DNA of 64,000 nt. Source: JAVVHH01 sp965199585 (GTDB lineage Bacteria > Pseudomonadota > Alphaproteobacteria > Acetobacterales > Acetobacteraceae). The stretch covers positions 1,612,001 to 1,676,000 of the forward strand of contig CBDASI010000002.1 in assembly GCA_965199585.1 (NCBI GenBank). Reading direction: 5' to 3'. Below, one piece after another: positions 53,184-60,470 of this stretch (position 1 is the first letter of the stretch; each line of letters starts with the position of its first letter). Both the position numbers and the translations under genes were made by a program. The notes under the pieces were generated by a model. The model was not told the DNA's origin, searched no databases, and worked only from the letters and a program-made list of their open reading frames with translations.

Positions 53184-55046
53184 ATGAGTCTTCTGGTGAT
53201 CGATGGTGTGACGCTGCGAATGGCGGGGCGGACGCTGCTGGACGAGGCGACGCTGCGAGTCGATCCGGGGCGGCGGATCGGGCTGGTGGGGCGCAACGGG
53301 GCGGGCAAGTCGACGCTGCTGAAGGCGATCATGGGCGAGCTGGGCGTGGATGGTGGCGACATCACCATTTCGTCACGGGCGCGGGTGGCGCAGGTGAAGC
53401 AGGAGGCGCCGTCGGGGCCGGAGAGCCTGGTGGCGACGGTGCTGGCGACGGATTCGGAGCGGGTGGCGCTGCTGGCGGAAGTGGAGACGGCTGAGGGCGC
53501 CCGGCAAGCGGAGGTGCACGAGCGGCTGCGGGCGATCGGGGCGGAGAGCGCGCCGGCGCGGGCGGCGGCGATCCTGGCCGGGCTGGGGTTCGACGCGGTG
53601 GCGCAGGCGCGGCCGGTGGCGGATTTCTCGGGCGGGTGGCGGATGCGGGTGGCGCTGGCGTCGGCGCTGTTCGCCAATCCGGACCTGCTGCTGCTGGACG
53701 AGCCGACCAACCACCTGGATTTGGAGGCGACGCTGTGGCTGGAGGGGTGGCTGGCGCGGTTTCCGGGGGCGGCGCTGATCGTGAGCCATGACCGGGGGTT
53801 GCTGGACCGGGCGGTGGAGGCGATCGCGCATTTGGACAAGGGCAAGCTGACGCTGACGCCGGGCGGGTACGACGAGTTCGTGCGGATCCGGACCGAGCAG
53901 GCGATGCAGCACACGCGGATGGCGGAGAAGATCGCCATGCAGCGGGCGCACATGCAGTCGTTCGTGGACCGGTTCCGGTCGAAGGCGACGAAGGCGCGGC
54001 AGGCGCAGAGCCGGATCAAGGCGCTGGAGAAGATGCCGGCGCTGGAGTCGGTGGTGGAGGATGCGCCGACGAAGTTCGACTTTCCAACGCCGAAGCGGCT
54101 GTCGCCGCCGATCCTGACGCTGGAGCGGGTGTCGATCGGGTATGGGGATCGGCCTGTGCTGACCAATGTGAGCCTGAACCTGGACATGGACGACCGGGTG
54201 GCGCTGCTGGGATCGAACGGGAACGGGAAGAGCACGCTCGCAAAACTGATCGCGGGGCGGATGGAGCCGATGGCCGGGTCGATGCGGCGGGCGCCGAAGC
54301 TGGGGGTGGGGTATTTCGCGCAGCACCAGACGGACGAGCTGGTGATGGACGAGACGCCGATCGACCACATGACGCGGGCGCTGCCGAACGCGACGCCGCC
54401 GCAGGTGCGGGGGCAGTTGGCGCGGTTCGGGCTGGATGCGGACCGGGCGGGGAACAAGATCACGGCGCTGTCGGGGGGCGAGAAGGCGCGGCTGCTGCTG
54501 GCGCTGGCGACGCGGGATGCGCCGCAGCTGCTGATCCTCGATGAACCGACGAACCATCTCGACATCGATGCGCGGGAAGCCCTCGTGCGGGCCTTGGCGG
54601 CGTTCGAGGGGGCCGTTCTGTTGATCACGCACGATCCGCATCTGGTGGACCTGGTGGCGGACCGGCTGTGGCTGGTGGCGGACGGGACGGCGGCGGCGTT
54701 CGACGGGGCGATTGACGAGTATCGGGCGCTGCTGGTGGAGCGGGGTCGGCCGCCGGGTCGGGCGGAGGCGCCGACGCGGCGGGACGACCGGCGCGACCGG
54801 GCGGAGGTCAGGGCGCAGCAGGCGCCGCTGCGGCGGCAGGCCAAGGATGCGGAGACGCTGATGGCGAAGCTGGCGGCGGAGAAGGCGCGGATCGAGGCGA
54901 AGCTGGCGGACCCGGCGATGTATGCGCCGGGGAAGGCGGGGGAGGTGACGGCGGCGAACGTGCGGCTGGCGGCGATCGGGCGGGAGGTCGAGGCGGCGGA
55001 GATGGCGTGGCTCGAGGCGTCCGAGGCGCTGGAAGGGGCGGCATAG
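53184..55046 (+). CDS. ABC-F family ATPase
   Basis: 620 residues. Two ATPase domains without membrane segments: Walker A GLVGRNGAGKSTLL and ALLGSNGNGKSTLA, signatures DFSGGWRMRVALA and LSGGEKARLLLA, Walker B LLLLDEPTNHLDLE and LLILDEPTNHLDID. The linker (FVDRFRSKATKARQAQSRIKALEK) is the P-site tRNA-interaction motif of ABC-F proteins, and the charged C-terminal coiled coil (about 520-620) resembles Uup/YheS. These proteins act on the ribosome, resolving stalls or giving antibiotic protection; this member looks like a housekeeping YheS/Uup type. Confidence 0.93.
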   Translation: MSLLVIDGVTLRMAGRTLLDEATLRVDPGRRIGLVGRNGAGKSTLLKAIMGELGVDGGDITISSRARVAQVKQEAPSGPESLVATVLATDSERVALLAEVETAEGARQAEVHERLRAIGAESAPARAAAILAGLGFDAVAQARPVADFSGGWRMRVALASALFANPDLLLLDEPTNHLDLEATLWLEGWLARFPGAALIVSHDRGLLDRAVEAIAHLDKGKLTLTPGGYDEFVRIRTEQAMQHTRMAEKIAMQRAHMQSFVDRFRSKATKARQAQSRIKALEKMPALESVVEDAPTKFDFPTPKRLSPPILTLERVSIGYGDRPVLTNVSLNLDMDDRVALLGSNGNGKSTLAKLIAGRMEPMAGSMRRAPKLGVGYFAQHQTDELVMDETPIDHMTRALPNATPPQVRGQLARFGLDADRAGNKITALSGGEKARLLLALATRDAPQLLILDEPTNHLDIDAREALVRALAAFEGAVLLITHDPHLVDLVADRLWLVADGTAAAFDGAIDEYRALLVERGRPPGRAEAPTRRDDRRDRAEVRAQQAPLRRQAKDAETLMAKLAAEKARIEAKLADPAMYAPGKAGEVTAANVRLAAIGREVEAAEMAWLEASEALEGAA

Positions 55047-55139
55047 GCGGGCGGACATGGGGGTGCGGCGACCGGATGGGGGGTCGCTGCGTGCTTGGGG
55101 CTGGGGTGGACGATGCGTGCGGGCGCGAGGGGGCGTGGT

Positions 55140-55712
55140 TCAGGGGCTGGCCCGGGCTGGGGCGAAGCGGTCGCGCTGGGGGATGCCGAGGAGGGCGTCG
55201 GGGAGTTTGGCCGGGTCGAGGTCGATGCCGAGGGAGTTGACGAGGTCGTCGACGATGCGTTCGAGGGGTCGGCGCTGATCGGGGTCGGCGGCGAGCTGGC
55301 GGTCGATGTGTTCGTCGATCTCGCGGCGGAAGCGGGCGCGGTCGGGGTCGTTGGCGATGGCGGCGAAGAAGACGGCGCGCAGGAGTTCGCGGCGGGGGTC
55401 GATCGGGACGCCTGGGGGGCGGGCTAGGGCGCGGAAGGTGGGGCGGGCGCGGGGCTCGGCTTCGCGGCGGATCTCGAGGGCGAGGATCTGGCGGACGGCG
55501 CGGGCGAGCATGGCGAAGGTGCGGGCGTGATCGGCTGCGGCGACGTTGGCGGGGAGGCCGGCGGGGCGGGGGCGGGGGGCGAGTTGCTGCTTGGCGAGGG
55601 CGTGGGCGTCCTGGGCGAGGTCCATGGCCATGGTCGCGAGGTGGCGTAGGGTCTCGAAATGGCGGGCTTTGCGGGCTTCGTCGGTTTCGAGGGGGTGGGG
55701 TGAGGGGGCCAT
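55140..55712 (-). CDS. Hypothetical protein, helical, high-GC
   Basis: 190 residues from ATG 55712. I do not recognise a family with certainty. Visible are ARHFETLRHLATMAMDLAQDAHALAKQQL, FAMLARAVRQILALEIRREAEP and FRREIDEHIDRQLAADPDQRRPLERIVDDLVNSLGIDLDPAKLPDALLGIP, which predict an all-helical, partly amphipathic protein. Codon use matches the GC-rich backbone, unlike the next gene upstream. Longer readings to 55883 would run into AT-rich sequence and look spurious. It borders the left edge of the AT-rich insertion. Confidence 0.6.
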   Translation of the reverse strand: MAPSPHPLETDEARKARHFETLRHLATMAMDLAQDAHALAKQQLAPRPRPAGLPANVAAADHARTFAMLARAVRQILALEIRREAEPRARPTFRALARPPGVPIDPRRELLRAVFFAAIANDPDRARFRREIDEHIDRQLAADPDQRRPLERIVDDLVNSLGIDLDPAKLPDALLGIPQRDRFAPARASP

Positions 55713-55934
55713 GGCGGAGAGAGGAACATTTTCCTGTGGTGGGGTGCAAGGGGGTTGGTTGATCTTGGTTGTTTGAGGAGCGGCTTGGATTGCTGAATGC
55801 TGCCGAGTTCGGTGCTTGTGTTTTAAAGGCATTGATGCGGGGGCGGGATTCGCGGCGGCTTTCGACCTCATAGCTGACATCAACGTACAAACCTACATTC
55901 AAAAGCAGACATGCTGCCTATTTCGTAATTTTAC
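55713..55934. other. Left edge of the AT-rich island, no gene
   Basis: Base composition falls from about 70% GC to under 50% across roughly 55,780-55,870. No gene is visible. The 10-base AAAGCAGACA at 55902-55911 recurs in the same orientation at the right edge (58342-58351). Confidence 0.5.
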
Positions 55935-58351
55935 TCAGCTGACTGCAGCCACCAGGGTCGGATGGAGTGCCAGGACAGTATCCTGATTGCCGTTTATTAT
56001 CGCCGCAAGATACTGACGTTTATACCCCGCATCGAAAATATATTTAACGTTTGCGCCTTCGAGCACGCCCAAGCTTCCATTCCAGAGCATGACGTCCAAA
56101 AGCCTCTCACTATCTTCGGGTGAATAAAGCCTTTTGTTAGAAAGATATCGGAGCTTCGCAATCGTCAAACCCTGGCGAGCTTGAAGCAACTCGAATAACA
56201 AATCGGCTCCACCTTGAACCAAGTCAGATATCTCTCGGTCAAGATCTTCAAGCACTTGCCAGCCAAGCTCTTTCAGTGCGACTTTGTAATCTTCCTCTTC
56301 TATCCTGATCCGTCCAAAAGTCACTGCGCGCCGTCGAGCGGTTTCAAATAGGCGGATTAAATACCTAGGCCGCATAAGACTTCCATCAATCAAGAAATCC
56401 ATTACGGGGTTACCGTTCACAGTGGCTACTGATGCTGACTTCCATATTTCAGGCCATGGCTCTTGATTTTGAATAATACTCGCTCGCAATCTTTGCTCGA
56501 AAAGGGCTTGTAGGAGCCCTCTATCAGCCCACTCTAAACTTTGTACTGATAACTTGCCGTAATCAGCCATGCCTCGAATTAAGAATTCATAAACGTCACT
56601 TCGAACGAAGATAGCCCATCGAAATTCTAATTGCTTTCGGCGAAACTTTTTAGAGATTTCTTGCATCGACTCGGCGAGACCCAGCACGATTAGTGCATCG
56701 TCCTGAGTGAAACCTCCAGGGGTCCAAAAACGATCCAAGTTATCGAATAGAAAAAAGACAAAGCCTTTAACTCTCAGATAGGCTAAAACACCTTCTCTAA
56801 GATCTCGTAGATCTTGCCCATATATGACCTCTAAAACCTTTGATGACGCGAGTTGCTCAACGTCACCTTCGATATCGCTCTTTCGAAAACGATCCACAAC
56901 GTTATCGGACAAACGCCTAAGTCGTTCAGAGAAGTCGCCAGTCCCTGTATCCACACGTGCCTCGAACAAACTTTTGAGATTTTTGTAGCCTTCAAGAAGG
57001 CGTGGATCTCGAAGTGATCGAACTTCATCCTTTTCTAGAAGCTTGTAAGCAATTTCAAGCCACAAAACGTACTCCCAAAAGGCAGCAATAACCTCTTTGC
57101 GGCTTCCAAAGCTTAACCGATCAAGGATGAATTCCTTCATCTTGATCAGTTGATGACCTTCAGGTGTAAGGTCTACTACAATGTTGTCCCTGTTAGCCCG
57201 TGATCGGTCGCGAACTTGTAGGAAAACTGCTGATTTTCCGCTTCCTTTTCTGCCAACTAACAAGTTCGCCTCACCGTTGAGTGTTCGGGTGTAGGCATCT
57301 GTTTGTAGAAAGTGATCAGCAAGCGTGCTGGCCTCATTTTCCGCAACAGGATCGCCGCACGAAAGCTGTTCAAGCAATTTCTCTTGAAGAGGTTTAACTG
57401 CGACGAAGTCGTTTTGTGCATCAGCAACTTTCAATCGAAAGTCAGCAATAAGCTCATCAATATCTTCAAACTTAAAGAAGCGGCTTGCTTGATCTTGAAG
57501 ATCAAGCGGAAGGAAGGTTTTTTCGTGCGCAATCATCATAGCAGGAAGTTGCTTGCCTCGCGACACACCATAGATAAACGCTGCTCGCTGGTTGTTCCTG
57601 ACCGCGTCACCTGACGTACCATCCATCCAGAATGTAATAACGCCAAACGATGATGCTGCATTCTGATAGGCTTCGCCCGCATTCAGCCGGCTAATCTCGG
57701 CAGGATTAAAGTTGCGAAAGCGAACGCGTGCAATCTTCTTTACAGCACTCTGCACTCGTCTTGCTGCTTCACTCGATCCAGTTCCCGGAGGTTGCAGCAG
57801 AAAAAGTGGCTGGTTCTTGTCCTTTGCGACCTCCGACCAGCGTGATGTTTCATCCTTTCTAGAAAGAATCTGTACTAAGGCCGGTTGCTGCTCATACGAG
57901 TCGTGGCCAAGGGTGTCGAGAAGGCCAACCTCTTTTGCGGGTTCAAACGAGAAATGAGACGACCTGATCAATCGTATGGGTATGCCTCTACCGATCGCGT
58001 ATCCCAACTCATACGTAACGTTGGCGTTAAGCAGTGAAATGTCTGCCACAAATGCGTCTGCAGCATCAATCCAACTCTCAACTGATCTAGCAATCGGGGC
58101 TCCAGAGGTATCCTGCTGGGACCATGCTGTTATTGTTCGTCGATCTGTTGATGCGGCCTTACATGCGCCTTCAATAATTTGACTGTGGTAGGTATTGCCG
58201 GACGCATATGCAACGAATACTACAGTCACTTGACGGACTCCTTTGAGCGAAGATAGAGAAATTGATCGAGTCGGCGCAACCAGATCCGCCCTTAGAAGCC
58301 TCGTCAAAAGAAGATCTTGCTTACTCCGTGGGAACACATCCAAAGCAGACA
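55902..58351. mobile_element. AT-rich inserted segment bounded by a 10-base direct repeat
   Basis: Between the two copies of AAAGCAGACA (55902-55911 and 58342-58351) lies one gene of clearly lower GC than everything around it. No integrase, transposase or tRNA attachment site is visible. The repeat may be a target duplication or recombination scar, or chance, since ten identical bases in two windows of about 100 bases is not very improbable. Transfer is inferred from composition. Confidence 0.5.
55935..58229 (-). CDS. Two TIR/deoxyribosyltransferase-like domains plus P-loop NTPase (Sll1717-like), candidate immune protein
   Basis: 764 residues from GTG 58229, chosen because AAAGGAG lies about nine bases upstream and the fold begins at once (TVVFVAYASGNTYHSQIIEGAC). 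Segment 1 (about 1-125) has FVADISLLNANVTYELGYAIGRGIPI, the DxSxxNxNVxYELGxA pattern of nucleoside 2-deoxyribosyltransferase/TIR-like nucleotide-cleaving domains. Segment 2 (about 135-265) looks like a second, diverged copy (PLFLLQPPG; FGVITFWMDGTSGDAVRNNQRAAFIYGVSRGK). The NTPase (from about 305) has NGEANLLVGRKGSGKSAVFLQ (Walker A, 326-333), FVFFLFDNLDRFW (Walker B-like, 490-501), AFWEYVLWLEIAYKLLEKDE and RPRYLIRLFETARRR. The layout resembles P-loop ATPases of the Sll1717 family. AT-rich, no partners: likely acquired. Nucleotide/NAD-targeting abortive defence is inferred. Confidence 0.75.
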   Translation of the reverse strand: MTVVFVAYASGNTYHSQIIEGACKAASTDRRTITAWSQQDTSGAPIARSVESWIDAADAFVADISLLNANVTYELGYAIGRGIPIRLIRSSHFSFEPAKEVGLLDTLGHDSYEQQPALVQILSRKDETSRWSEVAKDKNQPLFLLQPPGTGSSEAARRVQSAVKKIARVRFRNFNPAEISRLNAGEAYQNAASSFGVITFWMDGTSGDAVRNNQRAAFIYGVSRGKQLPAMMIAHEKTFLPLDLQDQASRFFKFEDIDELIADFRLKVADAQNDFVAVKPLQEKLLEQLSCGDPVAENEASTLADHFLQTDAYTRTLNGEANLLVGRKGSGKSAVFLQVRDRSRANRDNIVVDLTPEGHQLIKMKEFILDRLSFGSRKEVIAAFWEYVLWLEIAYKLLEKDEVRSLRDPRLLEGYKNLKSLFEARVDTGTGDFSERLRRLSDNVVDRFRKSDIEGDVEQLASSKVLEVIYGQDLRDLREGVLAYLRVKGFVFFLFDNLDRFWTPGGFTQDDALIVLGLAESMQEISKKFRRKQLEFRWAIFVRSDVYEFLIRGMADYGKLSVQSLEWADRGLLQALFEQRLRASIIQNQEPWPEIWKSASVATVNGNPVMDFLIDGSLMRPRYLIRLFETARRRAVTFGRIRIEEEDYKVALKELGWQVLEDLDREISDLVQGGADLLFELLQARQGLTIAKLRYLSNKRLYSPEDSERLLDVMLWNGSLGVLEGANVKYIFDAGYKRQYLAAIINGNQDTVLALHPTLVAAVS

Positions 58352-58444
58352 GTCCGCTCCCCACCATCAGTAACTCGTCGTTGGCAGGGACGAGACCCAG
58401 GACGGAATACCGGGTGACGGGCCGTGGCGGATCGGATTATGTTG

Positions 58445-58457
58445 CGTTTCCGAAACG
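58445..58457 (+). promoter_or_regulatory. Dyad at the lectin-like gene start
   Basis: A perfect 6-1-6 dyad CGTTTC-C-GAAACG touches the GGGAG ribosome site of the gene at 58468. It could be an operator or a small hairpin limiting translation. The 58230-58444 gap before it holds the right edge of the AT-rich island and no gene that I accept. Confidence 0.4.
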
Positions 58458-58467
58458 GGAGACGATC

Positions 58468-58968
58468 ATGTCGATTTCGCGCCTTGCCTGCCTCGTCGTT
58501 GCAGCGACGAGCTTGAGTGTTGCGGTTCCGGCGCTGGGGGCGCCGCCGCCGAGTGGGCGGCACAAGATCGCCAACGCCAATAGCGGACTGTGCCTCAGCC
58601 CAGCGGGCGGGACGAGCAACCGCAACGAGCAGACGGTTCAGTTCACCTGCGATGCCGATCCGTCGCGGGTGTGGACGATCGAGCCGGTCGAGGGGAACGT
58701 GGTCAAGATCCGTAACGTCAAGAGCCAGCAATGCCTGACCGTGGCCGGGGGCGGGAGCGAGCGGAACACGCCGTCGGTGCAGTTTCCGTGCGACACCGAT
58801 CCGTCGCGGCGGTGGGTGTTCTCGCCGGATGACGGGGGGCGGTTCCGGCTGGTGAACCTGCAGAGCGGGCTCTGCCTGACCATCGCGGGCGGGACGGGGA
58901 ACAGGAACGACGTCGCGGTGCAGTTCCCGTGCGACGCCGATCCATCGCGGTTCTTCAAGCTGCAGTGA
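58468..58968 (+). CDS. Secreted beta-trefoil (ricin B-type) protein
   Basis: 166 residues. Signal peptide MSISRLACLVVAATSLSVAV...LGA. The mature part is three copies of a roughly 42-residue repeat, each with a CL(S/T) strand, AGG(T/G), N(R/T), VQF-C and DADPSR or DTDPSR followed by W or F: SGLCLSPAGGTSNRNEQ, SQQCLTVAGGGSERNTP, SGLCLTIAGGTGNRNDV. This is a single complete beta-trefoil with the paired cysteines of RICIN domains; the QxW turn of ricin is replaced by DPSRxW/F. Family members bind sugars, so carbohydrate binding at the cell surface or outside is inferred. No catalytic domain is attached. Confidence 0.85.
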   Translation: MSISRLACLVVAATSLSVAVPALGAPPPSGRHKIANANSGLCLSPAGGTSNRNEQTVQFTCDADPSRVWTIEPVEGNVVKIRNVKSQQCLTVAGGGSERNTPSVQFPCDTDPSRRWVFSPDDGGRFRLVNLQSGLCLTIAGGTGNRNDVAVQFPCDADPSRFFKLQ

Positions 58969-59034
58969 CGCGCTTCCGGCGTCGGCCCCGACCGCCCGCC
59001 GACAGGCTTTCGCCGGGTCGGGAGGTTCGACAGT

Positions 59035-60387
59035 ATGGGGCCGGTGGCCGGGAGTGGGGCGATGGGCGTGGCGTTGGCGAATGCGGAAGTCGGGGACGCG
59101 CTGGCGGAGGCGAAGGAGCGGTTCGCGGCGGCGCGGCCGAAGAGCCGGGCGGTGCATGAGCGGGCGGTGGCGCATCTGCCGGGGGGGAATACGCGGACGG
59201 GGGTGTTCAGCGCGCCGTTTCCGGTGGCGTGGGCGCGGGGCGAGGGCTGTCGGCTGTGGGACGAGGACGGGCACGAGGCGGTCGACTTCCTGGGGGAGGC
59301 GACGGCGGGGGTGTATGGGCACAACCATCCGGCGATCCGCCGGGCGATCGAGACGCAGCTGGCGCTGGGGTGGAATTTCGGGGGGCATACGGCGCTGGAG
59401 GGGGAGCTGGCCGGGCTGCTGCGGGAGCGGTTTCCGTCGATGGAGCGGCTGCGGTTCTGCAACTCGGGGACCGAGGCGAACATGTTCGCGGTGCAGACGG
59501 CGCGGGTGATGACGGGGCGGCCGAGCGTGATGGGGTTCGGAGGGTGCTATCATGGCGGGTTGCTGACGTTCACGGCGAAGGAGAACCCGTTGAACGTGCC
59601 GATCCCGACGGTGGTGGCGGGCTACAACGATCTGGAGGGGAGTGCGGCGCTGATCGAGGCGCATGCGGACGAGCTGGCGTGCGTGATCGTGGAGCCGATG
59701 ATCGGGGGCGGAGGGTGCATCCCGGCGGAGGTGGGGTTCCTGCGGATGTTGCGGGAGCGGACGGCGCGGCATGGGATCGTGCTGATCTTCGACGAGGTGA
59801 TGACGTCGCGGCTGGGGGCGGGCGGGCTGCAGGGGCGGTACGGGATCAGGCCGGACCTGACGACGCTGGGGAAGTATATCTGCGGCGGGATGAGCGCGGG
59901 GGCGTTCGGGGGGCGGGCGGATCTGATGGAGCGGTACGATCCGAGGGAGAGCCACGGCGGGTCGGGACCGCTGCAGCATTCGGGGACGTACAACAACAAC
60001 GTCTTCTCGTTGCGGGCGGGGATCGCCGGGTTGGGGGAGGTGTTCACGGCGGCGGCGGCGGAGGCGCTGGCAGAGCGGGGGGAGCGGCTGCGGGGGCAGT
60101 TGAACGCGGTGTGTGCGGCGGCGGGTGCGGCGCTGCAGGTGACGGGGATCGGGTCGATGCTGGGGTTCCATGCGCGGCGGGGCGAGATCCGGACGCCGGC
60201 GGATGCGGCGGCGGGGGATGCGGGGGTGCGGGAGCTGCTGTTCTACGACCTGCTGGCGGCGGGGATCTACTCCATGCCGCGGCGCGGGTTCATGGCGCTG
60301 AGTCTGCCTCTTGGCGAGGCAGAGTTCGATGGATTGGTGGGCGCGGTGAGCGAGTTCGTGAGCGCGCGGCGGTCGCTGCTGCGGTAG
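59035..60387 (+). CDS. Class III PLP aminotransferase, glutamate-1-semialdehyde aminomutase-like
   Basis: 450 residues. HLPGGNTRTGVFSAPFPVAWARGEGCRLWDEDGHEAVDFLGEATAGVYGHNHPAI, FCNSGTEANMFAVQTARVMTGR, LIFDEVMTSRLGAGGLQG and DLTTLGKYICGGMSAGAFGG (the PLP lysine) place it in the HemL-like branch. It is longer than true HemL and, with C5-pathway genes absent here, a role as an aminotransferase for another amino compound is as likely as tetrapyrrole synthesis. ATG 59035; ATG 59062 is an alternative. It lies just upstream of a liv-type transporter, which may supply its substrate. Confidence 0.88.
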   Translation: MGPVAGSGAMGVALANAEVGDALAEAKERFAAARPKSRAVHERAVAHLPGGNTRTGVFSAPFPVAWARGEGCRLWDEDGHEAVDFLGEATAGVYGHNHPAIRRAIETQLALGWNFGGHTALEGELAGLLRERFPSMERLRFCNSGTEANMFAVQTARVMTGRPSVMGFGGCYHGGLLTFTAKENPLNVPIPTVVAGYNDLEGSAALIEAHADELACVIVEPMIGGGGCIPAEVGFLRMLRERTARHGIVLIFDEVMTSRLGAGGLQGRYGIRPDLTTLGKYICGGMSAGAFGGRADLMERYDPRESHGGSGPLQHSGTYNNNVFSLRAGIAGLGEVFTAAAAEALAERGERLRGQLNAVCAAAGAALQVTGIGSMLGFHARRGEIRTPADAAAGDAGVRELLFYDLLAAGIYSMPRRGFMALSLPLGEAEFDGLVGAVSEFVSARRSLLR

Positions 60388-60414
60388 GCACGGGACGGCA
60401 TGGCGATTGCTTAG

Positions 60415-60463
60415 CTCTGGGTTGCGTGCTCTGGTGGTAGAGCTGGTATGCAACAACAGAGGG
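60415..60463 (+). promoter_or_regulatory. Nested leader hairpin that traps the Shine-Dalgarno of the liv binding-protein gene
   Basis: Three stacked 5-bp helices can form: CTCTG/CAGAG (60415-60419 with 60457-60461), GTTGC/GCAAC (60421-60425 with 60450-60454) and GCTCT/AGAGC (60428-60432 with 60439-60443, loop GGTGGT). The ribosome site AGAGGG (60458-60463, seven bases before ATG 60471) is partly inside the outer helix. This could make translation depend on temperature, ligand or protein binding. Confidence 0.5.
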
Positions 60464-60470
60464 TCTGTCG

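Noticed and set aside
52688..54844. A 718-codon open frame on the minus strand opposite the ABC-F gene, running into ndk
   Set aside because: It is a GC-driven antisense frame. Its only real part is the ndk C-terminal 139 codons; the rest is low-complexity Ser/Arg sequence opposite a gene with full ABC-F motifs.
55713..55883. N-terminal extension of the hypothetical gene at 55140-55712
   Set aside because: The extra codons run into AT-richer, low-complexity sequence past a good ATG and have no ribosome site, so the shorter reading is preferred.
58230..58367. N-terminal extension of the candidate immune protein to an ATG at 58367
   Set aside because: GTG 58229 has an AAAGGAG site and begins the conserved fold directly; the extension crosses the island edge and its 10-base repeat.
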